A stretch of 64,000 nt of DNA, taken from contig NZ_HE997181.1 of NCBI RefSeq assembly GCF_000312425.1, positions 5,379,788 through 5,443,787 on the forward strand. Reading direction: 5' to 3'. The DNA comes from Reyranella massiliensis 521. GTDB taxonomy: Bacteria; Pseudomonadota; Alphaproteobacteria; Reyranellales; Reyranellaceae. A model generated the notes under the pieces. It had not been told where the DNA came from, did not search any database, and saw only the letters and a program-made list of their open reading frames with translations. A program made the translations under genes and the position numbers. Shown here one piece after another: positions 17,710 through 27,596 of this stretch; the stretch's first letter is position 1; each line of letters starts with the position of its first letter.

Positions 17710-18779
17710 GGATGTCCTTCGACAACTTCACCCTCGAATACAGCGTCGTCAGCATCCGTCCGTCGAGGGAGGGCCGCGGATGCTGGCAGCCAAGTATTCC
17801 AGCCCAGAAGCGGCCCCACGCCGGCGGCGCCGGTCGCGTCCGGAGGCGAGAGAGCAAGCGGCGGAACGGCGGTGCGAGCAAGCACCGGATTGATCGCGAA
17901 GCCCACCTCGAAGCCCACGAAGGCGCGCACCAGCGAGACCAGCTCGCGCAGCAACGGGCTGTTCGGCAGCAGCCGCTCGAAGTAGGGCAGGTCGAGCGGG
18001 CCGATCTTCAGAACGATCCGGGCCTGCTGGTCCCAGGAACGCACCCCGGCGGCGGCGTCGATGCCCAACCGACTGAAAGCGCCGAGGGAAACGCCGGTCG
18101 GCAAGCGGGTGCGTTGATCCACGGGCAGCGCCATCCAGGCGCCGGCAAACTGGTTGACCTTGACCGGCCGGCCCAGCCAATCGGAGGCAAGGGCCTCGAG
18201 GCGATCCGTCGAGCGGGGATGGGCGGAAAAGAAGCCCGCGTAGTGGCGCAGTGCCGCCGGGCCCGCCAGCAGGCGGTTGGCGAGATGCGGCGTCGCGTAG
18301 CCGGTCAATGCCAGAAGCGCATCGGCGACAGGATCGGCCGGCTTCTGCGGCGATGCCAGAAGGCCGGAGTCGGCCGCGCGATGCGGACGGTATTTTGCGC
18401 CGGCGGCGGCGAAAGCCGCGATCATGCGATGCGAGACGACGTCGAGGAAGTCAGTGAGCGAGAAGGAGCGCGTCCTCTGATCGGCGACGACCGCATCGGA
18501 ATATTGCCGCGGCAGTACGCCGACCGGGCCGGTGAGACCGATGAGACCGACCGTGACGCGCGGCGCAGAGTCCTTGGCGTCGGATCTCACCTCGGTCACC
18601 TCGGCGCCGGAATAGGCCGATCCGGCGACGGCCGTGAACCTCGTCGCCTCGGCGGGATCGGGCTGCCGGCGATGGAAGGTGAGCAGGCGCACCGCCGCAT
18701 CGAAAGTGAAGCGCCTTGGTTCCGCCTGCAGACGCGCCCAGGCGCTGCGCGGGCGTCGGCCCCGGGGCAGCTCGGTCAC
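17706..18779 (-). CDS. tssG: T6SS baseplate protein TssG
   Basis: This 357-residue protein has TssG features: 'RRFTFDAAVRLLTF', 'VTVGLIGLTGPVGVLPRQYSD', 'FLDVVSHRMIAAF' and 'LRHYAGFFSAHPRS'. TssG joins TssF, TssK and TssE in the baseplate wedge. The start is GTG 18779, which overlaps the tssF stop (GTGA); the longer open frame upstream lies inside tssF. Confidence 0.93.
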   Translation of the reverse strand: MTELPRGRRPRSAWARLQAEPRRFTFDAAVRLLTFHRRQPDPAEATRFTAVAGSAYSGAEVTEVRSDAKDSAPRVTVGLIGLTGPVGVLPRQYSDAVVADQRTRSFSLTDFLDVVSHRMIAAFAAAGAKYRPHRAADSGLLASPQKPADPVADALLALTGYATPHLANRLLAGPAALRHYAGFFSAHPRSTDRLEALASDWLGRPVKVNQFAGAWMALPVDQRTRLPTGVSLGAFSRLGIDAAAGVRSWDQQARIVLKIGPLDLPYFERLLPNSPLLRELVSLVRAFVGFEVGFAINPVLARTAVPPLALSPPDATGAAGVGPLLGWNTWLPASAALPRRTDADDAVFEGEVVEGHP

Positions 18780-20611
18780 AGCAGCACCTGGCTGCCGGCG
18801 CGCGGCGGCCACTTGGCGACGGCTTCGGGGCGACCGCGCAGGCGTACCTCGGTCCGGACAAACGAGTTCACGGTCGCATGCAGGGCGAGGAAGCGGTCCA
18901 GTACGGAGGCGAGCACATAGAGGCCGTTGGTCGTCCAGGCCTGGCCGTCGAAGGTCAGGGTTACGTCCAGCCCGCGGCAGAACCCGCCGGCACGCTTGCC
19001 AGGACCGCTGAGGCCCGGAATGCGCGCGGTCCCCGGGCGCGACGACACATCGAGCAGCGCGCGGATCGCCGCGCGCGACTCGGTCGACTCGCGGCAATCA
19101 TAGAGGCGCAGGACCTCGCGCAGCGCGTCGGCCGCAGCTTCGCCTCCGACAACGCTGAGATGACCAAGGGAAAGATGGGAGATCAAGCGCCAGAAGCCGC
19201 GCTCCTGGAGCGGCATACGCAAAGTCGGCGTCGGCGCGGTAAGACAGGTCAGCCCGGTGACGACCGCAGCGCCCTCCACCAGTCGCAGCGTCGGCCGCCC
19301 ACCACCGAACGGCAGTGACGCCGGCAGATCGCGATTGCAGCAAAGGGCGTCGATCGACAGAACGCCGGTCGTCTCGTCCTGGGGATCGAAGCCGGCGTCG
19401 TGCGGCAGCAGGAAGACGTCGGTGCCACGGATGCCGCCGGTCGTTTCCCGACGCGCTGTACCGAAGAACCGGCCGACATCGGCGGCGTCGCCTGTGTGGC
19501 GACGCGTCAGCCGATGAAAAGGCTGCCAGGTGCGGAACTCGCCCCCTGGAAGACTTTCACGGACACGTTCGACCGACCAGATTTCCAGGCTCGCGGGCCG
19601 GCGGACATCCGGTTCGATGCGATACTCGATGCTCGTGTGGTCGAGCTGAACGGGGTCGCACTTCTGCTCGAACAGATTGACGATCGGCGTGCAGCCGAGC
19701 GTGAGGCTGGATGCCTGAACCGACCTTTCGAGATCCGGTATCGCGCGGTCGAGATAGACGAAGATGTCCATGCGATTGCCGGCCGACACCATGGTCTTGG
19801 CGTCGAGGCGGGTGATGTCGATGAACAGGAACTTTTCCCGGGCGGCGAAGTACTCGCTCAAGAGGCGAAAGCCCGAGAAGGAGCGCGCGGGCCAAGGGAA
19901 GAGCGCTTCTTCCGGCGCGAACCCTACCGCCTGCAGTGCATCGGGCGGCAGGATCACCGGCCGCGCGTCCGTGTGATCGTCGGCAAGGGCGATCGACACA
20001 GTGTGCGCCAGCAATAGCTCGAGGAGCAACGATCCCTGCTCGCCTCCCAGAAAGAAGCGCAGCCTGTCGAGCCCGAGCTGCGTGAAGGTCACGGCAGGGT
20101 CGACGCACCGCAGGGTGATCCGCAGGCACGACACGGCCTCTTCCGCCGCCGGATTGGGTGGGGCGGGCAGGGGCATGCCCGAAAGACGAACCGCTTCGAT
20201 CTCGATGGGCCAAAGCGTCAACGGATAGGCGGTGCGGAACTGGCAGGGCTCGCCACCGACCGGCTCGCTTTCGATGGCGAGGCCGGACGGCAGGTGGGCG
20301 GGCCCCGGCATGCCCGGATCGGCAGCGAACCGGGTGATCGCGACCGACGGCATGGGGGCGAGATAGTGCGGGTAGAGCACCGAGAGCAGACCGTCGGTCA
20401 GCTCGGGAAACTCGTCGTCGAGTCGATGTTGAACACGGGCGCCCAGGAAGGCCACGCCCTCGAGCAGGCGGCCGACGTGCGGGTCGTCGACAGTGTCCTT
20501 CGTCAGGCGGAGGCGGCCGGCGATCTTCGGATGACGCTCCGCGAACTCCCCGGCCAGTCCGCGCAATGCCTGGAGCTCTCGATTGAAATAGGCAAGCAAC
20601 GCGTCCGACAC
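18776..20611 (-). CDS. tssF: T6SS baseplate protein TssF
   Basis: The 611-residue protein starts 'LLAYFNRELQALRGLAGEFAE' (in part), continues with 'GRLLEGVAFLGARVQHRLDDEF' motifs and has the C-terminal 'GRGLDVTLTFDGQAW'-like end of the TssF family. TssF forms most of the baseplate wedge with TssG. It starts 3 bp after the tssE stop and overlaps tssG at its end. All codons from start to stop are in one frame, with no sign of damage. Confidence 0.94.
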   Translation of the reverse strand: MSDALLAYFNRELQALRGLAGEFAERHPKIAGRLRLTKDTVDDPHVGRLLEGVAFLGARVQHRLDDEFPELTDGLLSVLYPHYLAPMPSVAITRFAADPGMPGPAHLPSGLAIESEPVGGEPCQFRTAYPLTLWPIEIEAVRLSGMPLPAPPNPAAEEAVSCLRITLRCVDPAVTFTQLGLDRLRFFLGGEQGSLLLELLLAHTVSIALADDHTDARPVILPPDALQAVGFAPEEALFPWPARSFSGFRLLSEYFAAREKFLFIDITRLDAKTMVSAGNRMDIFVYLDRAIPDLERSVQASSLTLGCTPIVNLFEQKCDPVQLDHTSIEYRIEPDVRRPASLEIWSVERVRESLPGGEFRTWQPFHRLTRRHTGDAADVGRFFGTARRETTGGIRGTDVFLLPHDAGFDPQDETTGVLSIDALCCNRDLPASLPFGGGRPTLRLVEGAAVVTGLTCLTAPTPTLRMPLQERGFWRLISHLSLGHLSVVGGEAAADALREVLRLYDCRESTESRAAIRALLDVSSRPGTARIPGLSGPGKRAGGFCRGLDVTLTFDGQAWTTNGLYVLASVLDRFLALHATVNSFVRTEVRLRGRPEAVAKWPPRAGSQVLL

Positions 20612-20614
20612 CCG

Positions 20615-21142
20615 TCAGCTCTCCTCTTCGGAAACAGTCACGGTCTTGGCGACGAGATCGACGACGGTGTCGAAGATGATGGGCTCGGGCGCCGGCTCGG
20701 CCCGGAGCATCGCGTCGATCCGCAGCCGCAGGGTGCCACTCGTCCTGTCGGTGGCTTCGACCAGCGAGACCCGGAGGTTGGTGATGCGCGGCTCGAAGTT
20801 GCGGATGCATTCCTCGACGTGCAGGCGCAGCTCTTCCCGGCGACGCGGATCGTTGAAGGCGCCCGATGCAAAGTCAGGCAACCCGAACGCGACGAGGGAA
20901 TGTTTCAGTTCGGCGAGATCGGGATCCCAGGAGCGCCAGCGCCTGCGGGTGTTCAGCAGTTCCTCGAGGTCGCTGCAGACGCTGGCGCGCAGGACGGCCA
21001 TTGCGGCCGACGTCGAAAGCGCGCGGTCCGTCTGCTCCGTCGGCTCGGCGTCGATGAGCCGGTCGAGCAGCGGAAGCTGCGCCCGCCGCGCTCGTGCGGT
21101 GCCTTTGCTCTCCGATACGGCGCGTCCCCTGGCGTCGCTCAT
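20615..21142 (-). CDS. tssE: T6SS baseplate protein TssE (gp25-like)
   Basis: A 175-residue gp25-like protein. The diagnostic motif is 'IRNFEPRITNLRV', containing the conserved 'EPR', and it is preceded by 'GLPDF'. TssE links the baseplate to the first sheath ring. ATG 21142 overlaps the stop of tagJ. The first 20 residues are basic and probably disordered. Confidence 0.93.
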   Translation of the reverse strand: MSDARGRAVSESKGTARARRAQLPLLDRLIDAEPTEQTDRALSTSAAMAVLRASVCSDLEELLNTRRRWRSWDPDLAELKHSLVAFGLPDFASGAFNDPRRREELRLHVEECIRNFEPRITNLRVSLVEATDRTSGTLRLRIDAMLRAEPAPEPIIFDTVVDLVAKTVTVSEEES

Positions 21143-21981
21143 GCAGCGGCCTGGAACTTGAGGTCTTCCATTTCCAGCCAGGTCTGGGCCTCCTCGCCCA
21201 CCAGCAGCGTCACGGCGCCTACGCCACGCATCGGGCCGTTCTCGCCGGCCTGCTGCCAATCGGTGGCTCGGCCGAGCTTCAGGGCATCCGACAGATTCGC
21301 GGCCGTATCGGGCGCCGGTGGATAGAGGGTCGGCAGATAGACATCGCCATCGGGGCCGCCGGTCACCTGCATGGTGGCGCGACGCCAGAAGAGGTCGCGC
21401 GGCCGCTTCATCGGGTGCAGTTCCAGCAGGGCGACCCTGTCGGGCGAGATCCAGAAATACTTGCCGGTCGTGGTGATGACTTCGAAGCAGGTGGCCAGCA
21501 GGTCGTCGGCGTCGCGCATATCGTCGAACGGCGTGCCGCGGAGGCTGCCACGGGGATGCGGGCGCGCCTCCTCGGCTTGCGCAGCGAGCTTGCCCGCCTC
21601 CTCGAACGCATCGTTGCGCAAGGCCACGACAGCCGCTAGCGACAGGCGCTGGGCCTCGGTCGGCTCGCCGAGGAACTCGGGGACACGACCCTCCTTGAAG
21701 AGCTGCCGCCGCGCCGTCTCCCCGCGCAGCAACTGGCGGAACTCTGCCACCACTACGGCCGCGGTCGGGTCGAGCTCGGCACAGGCATCGAGAACCACGT
21801 CGACGCGGTCGATGTTGCCGGAGAAGAGCAGGAGTTCGGCGAGGAGAACGCGCGCTCCGATGTCGGTCGGCGCCTTGCGCACCGCAGCTGTTGCGGCGGT
21901 CACCGCGTCGGCGAGATTGCCTTCGTGAAAGAGGCGGCCCGCCTCGCTGCGGCCGGAAGTCATCGGGGGAGAATTTGACAT
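21139..21981 (-). CDS. tagJ: T6SS accessory protein TagJ (ImpE family)
   Basis: The 280-residue protein has TPR-like helices in its first 110 residues ('AGRLFHEGNLADAV', 'LLAELLLFSGNIDRV') and the ImpE-type C-terminal domain ('ADDLLATCFEVITTTGKYFWI', 'LFWRRATMQV'). In other bacteria TagJ binds the N-terminus of TssB and may help sheath turnover by ClpV. It lies between the second tssC and tssE and ends with an ATGA overlap into tssE. The annotated ATG has AGGAGGATCG upstream. Confidence 0.9.
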   Translation of the reverse strand: MSNSPPMTSGRSEAGRLFHEGNLADAVTAATAAVRKAPTDIGARVLLAELLLFSGNIDRVDVVLDACAELDPTAAVVVAEFRQLLRGETARRQLFKEGRVPEFLGEPTEAQRLSLAAVVALRNDAFEEAGKLAAQAEEARPHPRGSLRGTPFDDMRDADDLLATCFEVITTTGKYFWISPDRVALLELHPMKRPRDLFWRRATMQVTGGPDGDVYLPTLYPPAPDTAANLSDALKLGRATDWQQAGENGPMRGVGAVTLLVGEEAQTWLEMEDLKFQAAA

Positions 21982-22017
21982 CGATCCTCCTGGCAGAGTG
22001 ACCCGACGCGGGAAACG

Positions 22018-23589
22018 TCAGGTGCGCGGCGCGGCCAGCTCGGTGACAAGGTGGAATGCGGTCGTCACGTCGTCGAGCTGATAATGCGGACGCAGGTGAA
22101 TGGTACAGCCGAAGACGCCCGGCTTCCCCGGGAGTTCGCGCACCTCGACATTGCCTTCGACCAGGGGATAGCGGGCCCGCGAGTCCGTCGTGCCGTCGAT
22201 GTTGGTGTTGACGTAGTCCTGGAGCCAGCGATTGAGCTGACGCTCGATTTCGTCGGCCGTTCGGAAAGAGCCCACCATGTCCCGGCCCATGACCTTGAGC
22301 AGATGCGCGAAGCGCGCGGCGCACAGCATGGAATTGATCTGGGCGGAGAGTCGAGCGTTGGCCTCGGCTGCCGCCGCGGTCGCGCCCGAATAGCTCGCCG
22401 GCGCCTGCAGGCTGCGCGAGGCGCCGAACACCATATCGGGGCCGAACGGCAGTACACCCACCGGCATCATGCCGACCTCGACCAGCGCCTGCTCCTGCCG
22501 GCTGCTGAACTGATACTCGATACCGCGACGCGGCCAGGCGAGGGGCGGGCCGCTGGCAAAAGGCTCGGACGGCAGATCGGTGATCAGACCGCCGCCGACC
22601 CGATCGATTTCGACCCCTCTGACGTCGGCCGGCCAGTTGTTGTCAGCGAAGGCACGCACCGCGCACGCGGCGAAGGCATAGCCGGCACTCATCCAGACGC
22701 GCGATGCCGTGTCGGGGGCATACTCGCTGTAGCGAAAGCCATCGACGCGGCTGGGGTCGTCCGTCCACGGATGGCGCGCCAGCAGTCGCGGAAACGTGAT
22801 CGCGATGAAGCGCATGTCGGCGCGTCCCGCCAGGCTGCGCCAGCGCATATGCTCCGTGCTGCGCAGCGGGGCGGTGATGTCCCGCACGCCTTCGAGGTCG
22901 GCAAACTGCCCGACTTCGAGCACGTTCGGATCGAGCGACAGCACAGTCGGCATGAAGGCAGCCGCGGCGACCGCGGAAAACCTCATGAGGGCCCCGACAT
23001 CGTCCGTCGACGCACCGGGACCTACGTGATGTCGGACGGCATGGTCTATCACCATCAGGCCATAGGGTTCGCCACCCGGCATGCCGAACTCGTCTTCGTA
23101 GATCCTCCGGAACATCTGGCTCTGGTCGAATTCCAGGGCCCGCTCGAGGTCCCGGCAAACCTCCGCCCATTTAACGGGAAGCAGCCGCACCTTGATGCGC
23201 CGCCCCGGTTCGACGCCGGCGACCAGCCAGGCCAGGCCGCGCCAGCGCCCCTCGAGCTGCTGGAGGCGTGGAGCGTGAAGCACCGCGTCGAGCTGTTGGC
23301 CCAGCGCCGTATCGATATCGGCGATGTCGCGGTCGATAGCCCCCCGCAGCGTCCCTGTCGCGAGAAGGCTGGTCAGGCCATCCCCGAACCACGCCCGCAA
23401 TGCACCGAGAGTGTCTAGTCCCCCATGCAGGAAGGTGCTCAGGTCGCCTGCCGTGGCGGCATGGCGGTCGGCAAAATAGTGTCCGGCCAGAACGCGTTCT
23501 CGCAGCGACTGGTCCTGCAGCGCGGTCCCTTGTACGGCGGGCGCCACGGGCGTCGCCGTGGCCGCCGATATCGTCGCATCACTGCCCAT
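22018..23589 (-). CDS. tssC2: Second T6SS sheath large-subunit paralogue (TssC-like, TssC40 type)
   Basis: The 523-residue protein shares the TssC layout with the gene upstream: 'RAIDRDIADIDTALGQQLDAVL'-like helix, 'LEGRWRGLAWLV', 'EFDQSQMFRRIYEDEFGMPGGEPYG' motif in part, and 'LNRWLQDYVN' near the end. It has an extra N-terminal extension of about 80 residues. Agrobacterium and some other alphaproteobacteria also carry two TssC homologues in tandem (TssC41 and TssC40). Whether this one enters the sheath, or acts in assembly or baseplate linkage, is unknown. The frame is intact. tagJ starts 36 bp downstream. Confidence 0.88.
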   Translation of the reverse strand: MGSDATISAATATPVAPAVQGTALQDQSLRERVLAGHYFADRHAATAGDLSTFLHGGLDTLGALRAWFGDGLTSLLATGTLRGAIDRDIADIDTALGQQLDAVLHAPRLQQLEGRWRGLAWLVAGVEPGRRIKVRLLPVKWAEVCRDLERALEFDQSQMFRRIYEDEFGMPGGEPYGLMVIDHAVRHHVGPGASTDDVGALMRFSAVAAAAFMPTVLSLDPNVLEVGQFADLEGVRDITAPLRSTEHMRWRSLAGRADMRFIAITFPRLLARHPWTDDPSRVDGFRYSEYAPDTASRVWMSAGYAFAACAVRAFADNNWPADVRGVEIDRVGGGLITDLPSEPFASGPPLAWPRRGIEYQFSSRQEQALVEVGMMPVGVLPFGPDMVFGASRSLQAPASYSGATAAAAEANARLSAQINSMLCAARFAHLLKVMGRDMVGSFRTADEIERQLNRWLQDYVNTNIDGTTDSRARYPLVEGNVEVRELPGKPGVFGCTIHLRPHYQLDDVTTAFHLVTELAAPRT

Positions 23590-23647
23590 GATATCGCCGA
23601 TCCCACCCTGTCAGGCCGATTGGCGCCGGCGGGAACCGCCGACGCGG

Positions 23648-25135
23648 TCAGGACATCTTCGGAATGCTCGCCACCATGCGCAGGCTCGTGGTCAGCTCCT
23701 CCATCTGCAGCCAGGGACGCAGATAGGCGACGGCGTTGTAAGATCCCGGCTTGCCCGGAATTTCCTTCACCTCGACCTTTGCCTCGCGCAGCGGGAAACG
23801 CGCCTTCATCTCCTGTCCGGCATCTTCGTTGGGATTCACATAGTTCTGAATCCAGCGGTTGAGCCAGCTCTCGACATTGCTGGCTTCCATGAAGCTGCCG
23901 ATCTTGTCGCGCGCCATCACCTTCAGGTAATGGGCGAACCGGCTGGTCGCCATGATGTAGGGAAGCCGTGCGGAGATCGCGGCGTTGGATGTCGCTTCCG
24001 GACGGTCGTATTTCTTCGGCTTTTGCGTCGTCTGCCCGCCGAAGAACACGGCGTAGTCGGTGTTCTTGTAATGGCTGAGCGGCAGGAAGCCCTGATTCGA
24101 CAGCTCGAATTCGCGCCGGTCGGTGATGCCGATCTCGGTCGGGCACTTGGTGTCGATGTCGCCATCGTCCGAGGTGAACACGTGGGTCGGCAGGTTCTCG
24201 ACCTTGCCGCCGCCCTCGGCGCCGCGAATGGCGGTGCAGAAGCCATAGCGCGCGAAGGCATCGGTCAGCCTTGCGCCCATGACATAGGCGGCATTGGACC
24301 AGCAATAGGAGTCGTGATCCATTACGCGTGTCTTGCCGCCGGGCGCCAGCGGCGCTTCCTCGTAGGCGAACTCGTCGATCGGCTTGGTCGCCTTGCCATA
24401 AGGCAGTCGCGCGATGACGCGCGGCATCACGAGGTTCACGAAACGCGAATCCTCGCTGTCGCGGAAGCTTCGCCACTTCGCGTATTCCACGGTGTCGAAG
24501 ATTTTCGCGAGGTCGCGCGGCTTGGACAGTTCCGTCCATGAATCGAAGCCGAACATGCTGGCTGATGCCGCCGAAATGAACGGCGCGAACGCGCCCGCCG
24601 CGACATTGGACATCAGACGCAACGTCTCGATGTCGTCGGGATGGTTCGACCATTCATAGTCGCCAATCAGGGCGCCGTAGGGCTCGCCGCCCGGCGTGCC
24701 GAATTCGTTCTCGTAGATCTTCTTGAAGAGTTCGCTCTGGTCGAACTCGATCGCCCTGGTGAGATCGCGGTTGAGTTCCCGCTTGCTCATGTTCAGCACG
24801 CGCAGCTTCAGCGCCGTGCCGGTTTCGGAGTTCTGGACCAGGTAATGCAGTCCCCGCCAGGTGCCTTCGAGCTTGAGGAACTTCGGATCGTGCATGATGG
24901 CGTTGAGCTGCGCCGACAGCTTGGCGTCGATCGCCGCGATCGCCTTGTCGAAGGTGCGGGTCAGGTTGCGATCGAACGTGACCGTGCCGGCCAGCGCCTG
25001 TTCGACGAGGGTCTTGACCAGGTCCTGGGCGCGGTCGGGCTGGGTCTGCTTGGTGTTGGTGATGATCTGATCGAGTAGACCGGGGGCCGCCTCGGTCGTG
25101 GTGGCCGCTTCTCCCTGGCGTGCGCTCTCAGCCAT
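23648..25135 (-). CDS. tssC: T6SS contractile sheath large subunit TssC (VipB)
   Basis: The 495-residue protein is a full-length TssC: '[20 protein letters not shown]', '[12 protein letters not shown]', '[19 protein letters not shown]', 'FHPWTDW'-region equivalents and the conserved C-terminal '[10 protein letters not shown]', then '[16 protein letters not shown]'. With TssB it forms the contractile sheath around the Hcp tube. It starts 3 bp after the tssB stop. The second TssC-like gene follows after 58 bp. Confidence 0.95.
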   Translation of the reverse strand: MAESARQGEAATTTEAAPGLLDQIITNTKQTQPDRAQDLVKTLVEQALAGTVTFDRNLTRTFDKAIAAIDAKLSAQLNAIMHDPKFLKLEGTWRGLHYLVQNSETGTALKLRVLNMSKRELNRDLTRAIEFDQSELFKKIYENEFGTPGGEPYGALIGDYEWSNHPDDIETLRLMSNVAAGAFAPFISAASASMFGFDSWTELSKPRDLAKIFDTVEYAKWRSFRDSEDSRFVNLVMPRVIARLPYGKATKPIDEFAYEEAPLAPGGKTRVMDHDSYCWSNAAYVMGARLTDAFARYGFCTAIRGAEGGGKVENLPTHVFTSDDGDIDTKCPTEIGITDRREFELSNQGFLPLSHYKNTDYAVFFGGQTTQKPKKYDRPEATSNAAISARLPYIMATSRFAHYLKVMARDKIGSFMEASNVESWLNRWIQNYVNPNEDAGQEMKARFPLREAKVEVKEIPGKPGSYNAVAYLRPWLQMEELTTSLRMVASIPKMS

Positions 25136-25138
25136 ATG

Positions 25139-25648
25139 CTAGCCCTCCGCCTTCTTGATACCCAATTCGCCGGACAGGGACTTGAGCTCGTCCTCGGATC
25201 GCAACACCTGCTCCAGCAGTGTCTCCAATTCCTGCGAACGATCGACCTTGCTCATGAGGTCGCGCAGTTTCTCGCGCGTCTGAAGAAGCGCCGCGAGCGC
25301 AGGGACCTGATTGGCGACGCGCGCGGGTTCGAAATCGTCCAGCGAACTGAACTTGAGATCGACCGCCATCTGCGTGCCGTCGTCGGCGAGTTTGTTGTCG
25401 ACCTTCAGCTTCAGCCCGGGCGCCATGTTGGCCATGACATCGTTGAAATTGTCCCGGTCGATCTGAGTGAACTTGCGATCGGTAAGGGGCCGCAAGGGGG
25501 TCGTCGGATCTCCCGAGAAATCGCCCATGATCCCGACGACGAATGGAAGCTCTCGCAGAATCTGAGCGCCTTCGGTTTCGACTTCGTAGGTAATGTGGAC
25601 CCTGGGTTTGCGCACACGATTTAGCTTGTCGTGGATACTGGAGCTCAT
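25139..25648 (-). CDS. tssB: T6SS contractile sheath small subunit TssB (VipA)
   Basis: A 169-residue TssB with '[14 protein letters not shown]', '[16 protein letters not shown]', '[16 protein letters not shown]' and 'VKDLKF'-like '[12 protein letters not shown]'. Its C-terminal helix is where ClpV acts in other species. It is the first gene of the minus-strand arm and has GAGGGTC just upstream of the ATG. The divergent tssA starts 237 bp away. Confidence 0.95.
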   Translation of the reverse strand: MSSSIHDKLNRVRKPRVHITYEVETEGAQILRELPFVVGIMGDFSGDPTTPLRPLTDRKFTQIDRDNFNDVMANMAPGLKLKVDNKLADDGTQMAVDLKFSSLDDFEPARVANQVPALAALLQTREKLRDLMSKVDRSQELETLLEQVLRSEDELKSLSGELGIKKAEG

Positions 25649-25885
25649 CGCATAGACCCTCCCTCAGGCAAGAATACTCTGGACGGTGTGCCTCGTCCAT
25701 GCGCTGCGCCTGCGGATTTTACATAGTAGAACAAAGCCTTAGAGGCTCGACCGGAAGGCGCGGCGAACGGGTCGTGCGGTCCCGGTGACTGGCCTCGAAC
25801 AAAAACAACCTTCCGCTGTGTTTGACCCTTCAACGATGCGACGCTGCCTGTATCATCGGCAGGTTCAGGAGCGGGTGGCTTTGCA
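25649..25885. promoter_or_regulatory. Divergent intergenic region between tssB and tssA
   Basis: These 237 bp separate the start of the eleven-gene minus-strand arm from tssA, so promoters for both must lie here or in tssB/tssA. The region is more AT-rich than its neighbours near 25718-25730. I found no convincing sigma70 pair and no sigma54 -24/-12 site. An AGGAG at 25868-25872 may serve tssA. Confidence 0.4.
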
Positions 25886-26989
25886 ATGATCTCGGAACTT
25901 GAAGCGGCCGATATCGAGGCAATTCTGGCGCCGATTCCCGGTGACCAGGCAACGGGTGTCGATCTTCGGCAGGATTATTCGCCGACTTCCCTGTATTTCC
26001 GATTGCGCGATGCCCGCGCCGAAGCGCGGGATGCCGAGCGGCGGGCGGACGGCGATGGCAGCGTCGAGGGCGTGGCGACGCTCTGGCGTCCGGTGGCCAC
26101 GCTGGCGATCGACGCGCTGAAGACGAGCACCAAGGACCTCGAGGTCGCAACCTGGCTTACCGAGGCACTGGTCCGGATTGCCGGATTGTCGGGCCTGACG
26201 GTGGGGGCGTCGATCATCGCCGGTCTCGTGGAGCAGCATTGGGACGGCCTCTATCCGATGCCCGACGAGAGCGGCCTGGAAACGCGTGTGGCGGCTGTCG
26301 CCGGCCTTTCCGGACAGGGGGCTGACGGCACCCTGATGCAGCCCTTGCGAAAGACCCCCCTTTTTAGCCGGCCGGACGGTACTCCGTTTGGCCTGTGGCA
26401 GTACCAGGCAACGCTGGATCTGTCCGGCATCACCGACCCAGAGCGGCGTGAGCAGCGGATTGCAGCCGGTGTGGTGCCGTTCGACGACTTCGAGAATGAA
26501 GCCCGCGCCGCGGGACGCGCTCACTGGCAGGCCCTGCGCGACGCAATCGTTCAGACCGCAGATGCTTGGGAAAAGATGGGGCTGCAACTCGACGAAAAGG
26601 CAGGCGATGCAAGTCCATCCGGCAACAGGGTGCGCGATGCCTTGCAACTCATGCTCGAAGTTTGTGGCCGCTTCGTTCCTGCGGCCGCCGAACCTGCCGC
26701 CGATCAGGAACAAGCACCCGCCGACGGTCAGTCTTCAGGACCCGCCGCAGGCACCATGGCGACGGGACCGATTGCCGGGCGCGAACAGGCGCTGCGTCAG
26801 CTCGAGGAGATTTCTGCCTGGTTCAAACAGAACGAACCCAATTCGCCGCTCGGCTACACGTTGGAAGAAGCGGCCCGGCGCGGACGAATGCTTTGGCCGG
26901 AACTGGTGGCCGAGCTTATCCAGGATGACGCTACGCGTGGCGCGTTGCTGGTCAGCGTGGGTATGAAGCGGCCCGATACCGCTCAGTAA
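25886..26989 (+). CDS. tssA: T6SS assembly protein TssA (ImpA N-terminal family)
   Basis: The 367-residue protein has the ImpA N-terminal domain ('LAPIPGDQATGVDLR', 'STKDLEVATWLTEAL', 'GLVEQHWDGLYP') over about 250 residues, a Pro/Ala/Gln linker (about 265-295) and a C-terminal helical part with 'AREQALRQLEEISAWF'-like and 'NEPNSPLGYTLEEAARRGRM' features. TssA starts sheath/tube polymerisation and stays at the growing or basal end. It is transcribed alone on the plus strand, divergent from tssB and converging on hcp. Confidence 0.93.
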   Translation: MISELEAADIEAILAPIPGDQATGVDLRQDYSPTSLYFRLRDARAEARDAERRADGDGSVEGVATLWRPVATLAIDALKTSTKDLEVATWLTEALVRIAGLSGLTVGASIIAGLVEQHWDGLYPMPDESGLETRVAAVAGLSGQGADGTLMQPLRKTPLFSRPDGTPFGLWQYQATLDLSGITDPERREQRIAAGVVPFDDFENEARAAGRAHWQALRDAIVQTADAWEKMGLQLDEKAGDASPSGNRVRDALQLMLEVCGRFVPAAAEPAADQEQAPADGQSSGPAAGTMATGPIAGREQALRQLEEISAWFKQNEPNSPLGYTLEEAARRGRMLWPELVAELIQDDATRGALLVSVGMKRPDTAQ

Positions 26990-27053
26990 AGCAACTCTTC
27001 CTGGGGTGTCGCTTCACCGAGCGCGTCCAGCCGACGGCGACTGCCGATCTTCC

Positions 27054-27530
27054 TTAGTTCGCCTTCATTTTCTGGAGATCGTAGGTCACGACGTCGCCCT
27101 TCTTGATCTGGCCTGCTGCGTCGAGTGGCGTCGGTGTGACTGTGATCTTCGTGAAGTTCAGCGACAGGCTTTCCATTGGCTTGTCGCCGCCCGAGCTCAC
27201 CGAGTAGCTGCTGACTCCGCAATCGACCAGCTCGTAGGTGAGATAGGTTTCGACTTTGTTCTTCACGGTCGTCGTCATCTTGATCTCGACCTTGGTGTCC
27301 ATGTTTCCGCTGACCGAGTCCTGGAAGAGCTTGGTGGACGAAGCGTCGTTCTCCTTGGTGACGACGATTTCGCTGATGGAAGGATCCGACCCTTCGCGCT
27401 TGCCACCGCGAGCCCCGGTCGTCATCTGCCGGCTCGTTCCGAACTGAAACGAATGGAGTTCAATCCAGTTCTTGTATCCTTCGGTCGTAACTGCGCCGTT
27501 AACCGAGCCGAACTTCATGTAGATTGCCAC
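27054..27530 (-). CDS. hcp: T6SS tube protein Hcp (TssD)
   Basis: The 158-residue protein starts 'MAIYMKFGSVNG' when read from GTG 27530, which has GGAGG 6 bp upstream; a longer frame from 27569 lacks such support. Conserved Hcp features include 'WIELHSFQFGTSR', 'GSDPSISEIVVTK' and 'DLQKMKAN' at the end. Hexameric rings stack into the inner tube and can carry small effectors. It stands alone between tssA and clpV, 66 bp downstream of neither a core arm promoter, and probably has its own promoter or reads from clpV. Confidence 0.95.
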   Translation of the reverse strand: MAIYMKFGSVNGAVTTEGYKNWIELHSFQFGTSRQMTTGARGGKREGSDPSISEIVVTKENDASSTKLFQDSVSGNMDTKVEIKMTTTVKNKVETYLTYELVDCGVSSYSVSSGGDKPMESLSLNFTKITVTPTPLDAAGQIKKGDVVTYDLQKMKAN

Positions 27531-27596
27531 GGTCAGCCTCCACTTCCAAAAGCAGGCGTCCACAAGCACTCAACTGCAAAAACAATAGCAATCCGA

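Noticed and set aside
22018-23589. The possibility that the second TssC gene is a decayed duplicate.
   Set aside because: The frame is full length with conserved motifs, and the same tandem arrangement is known in Agrobacterium.
25649-25885. Sigma54-type promoter search in the tssB/tssA gap and upstream of vgrG.
   Set aside because: No GG-N10-GC core with correct flanks was found.
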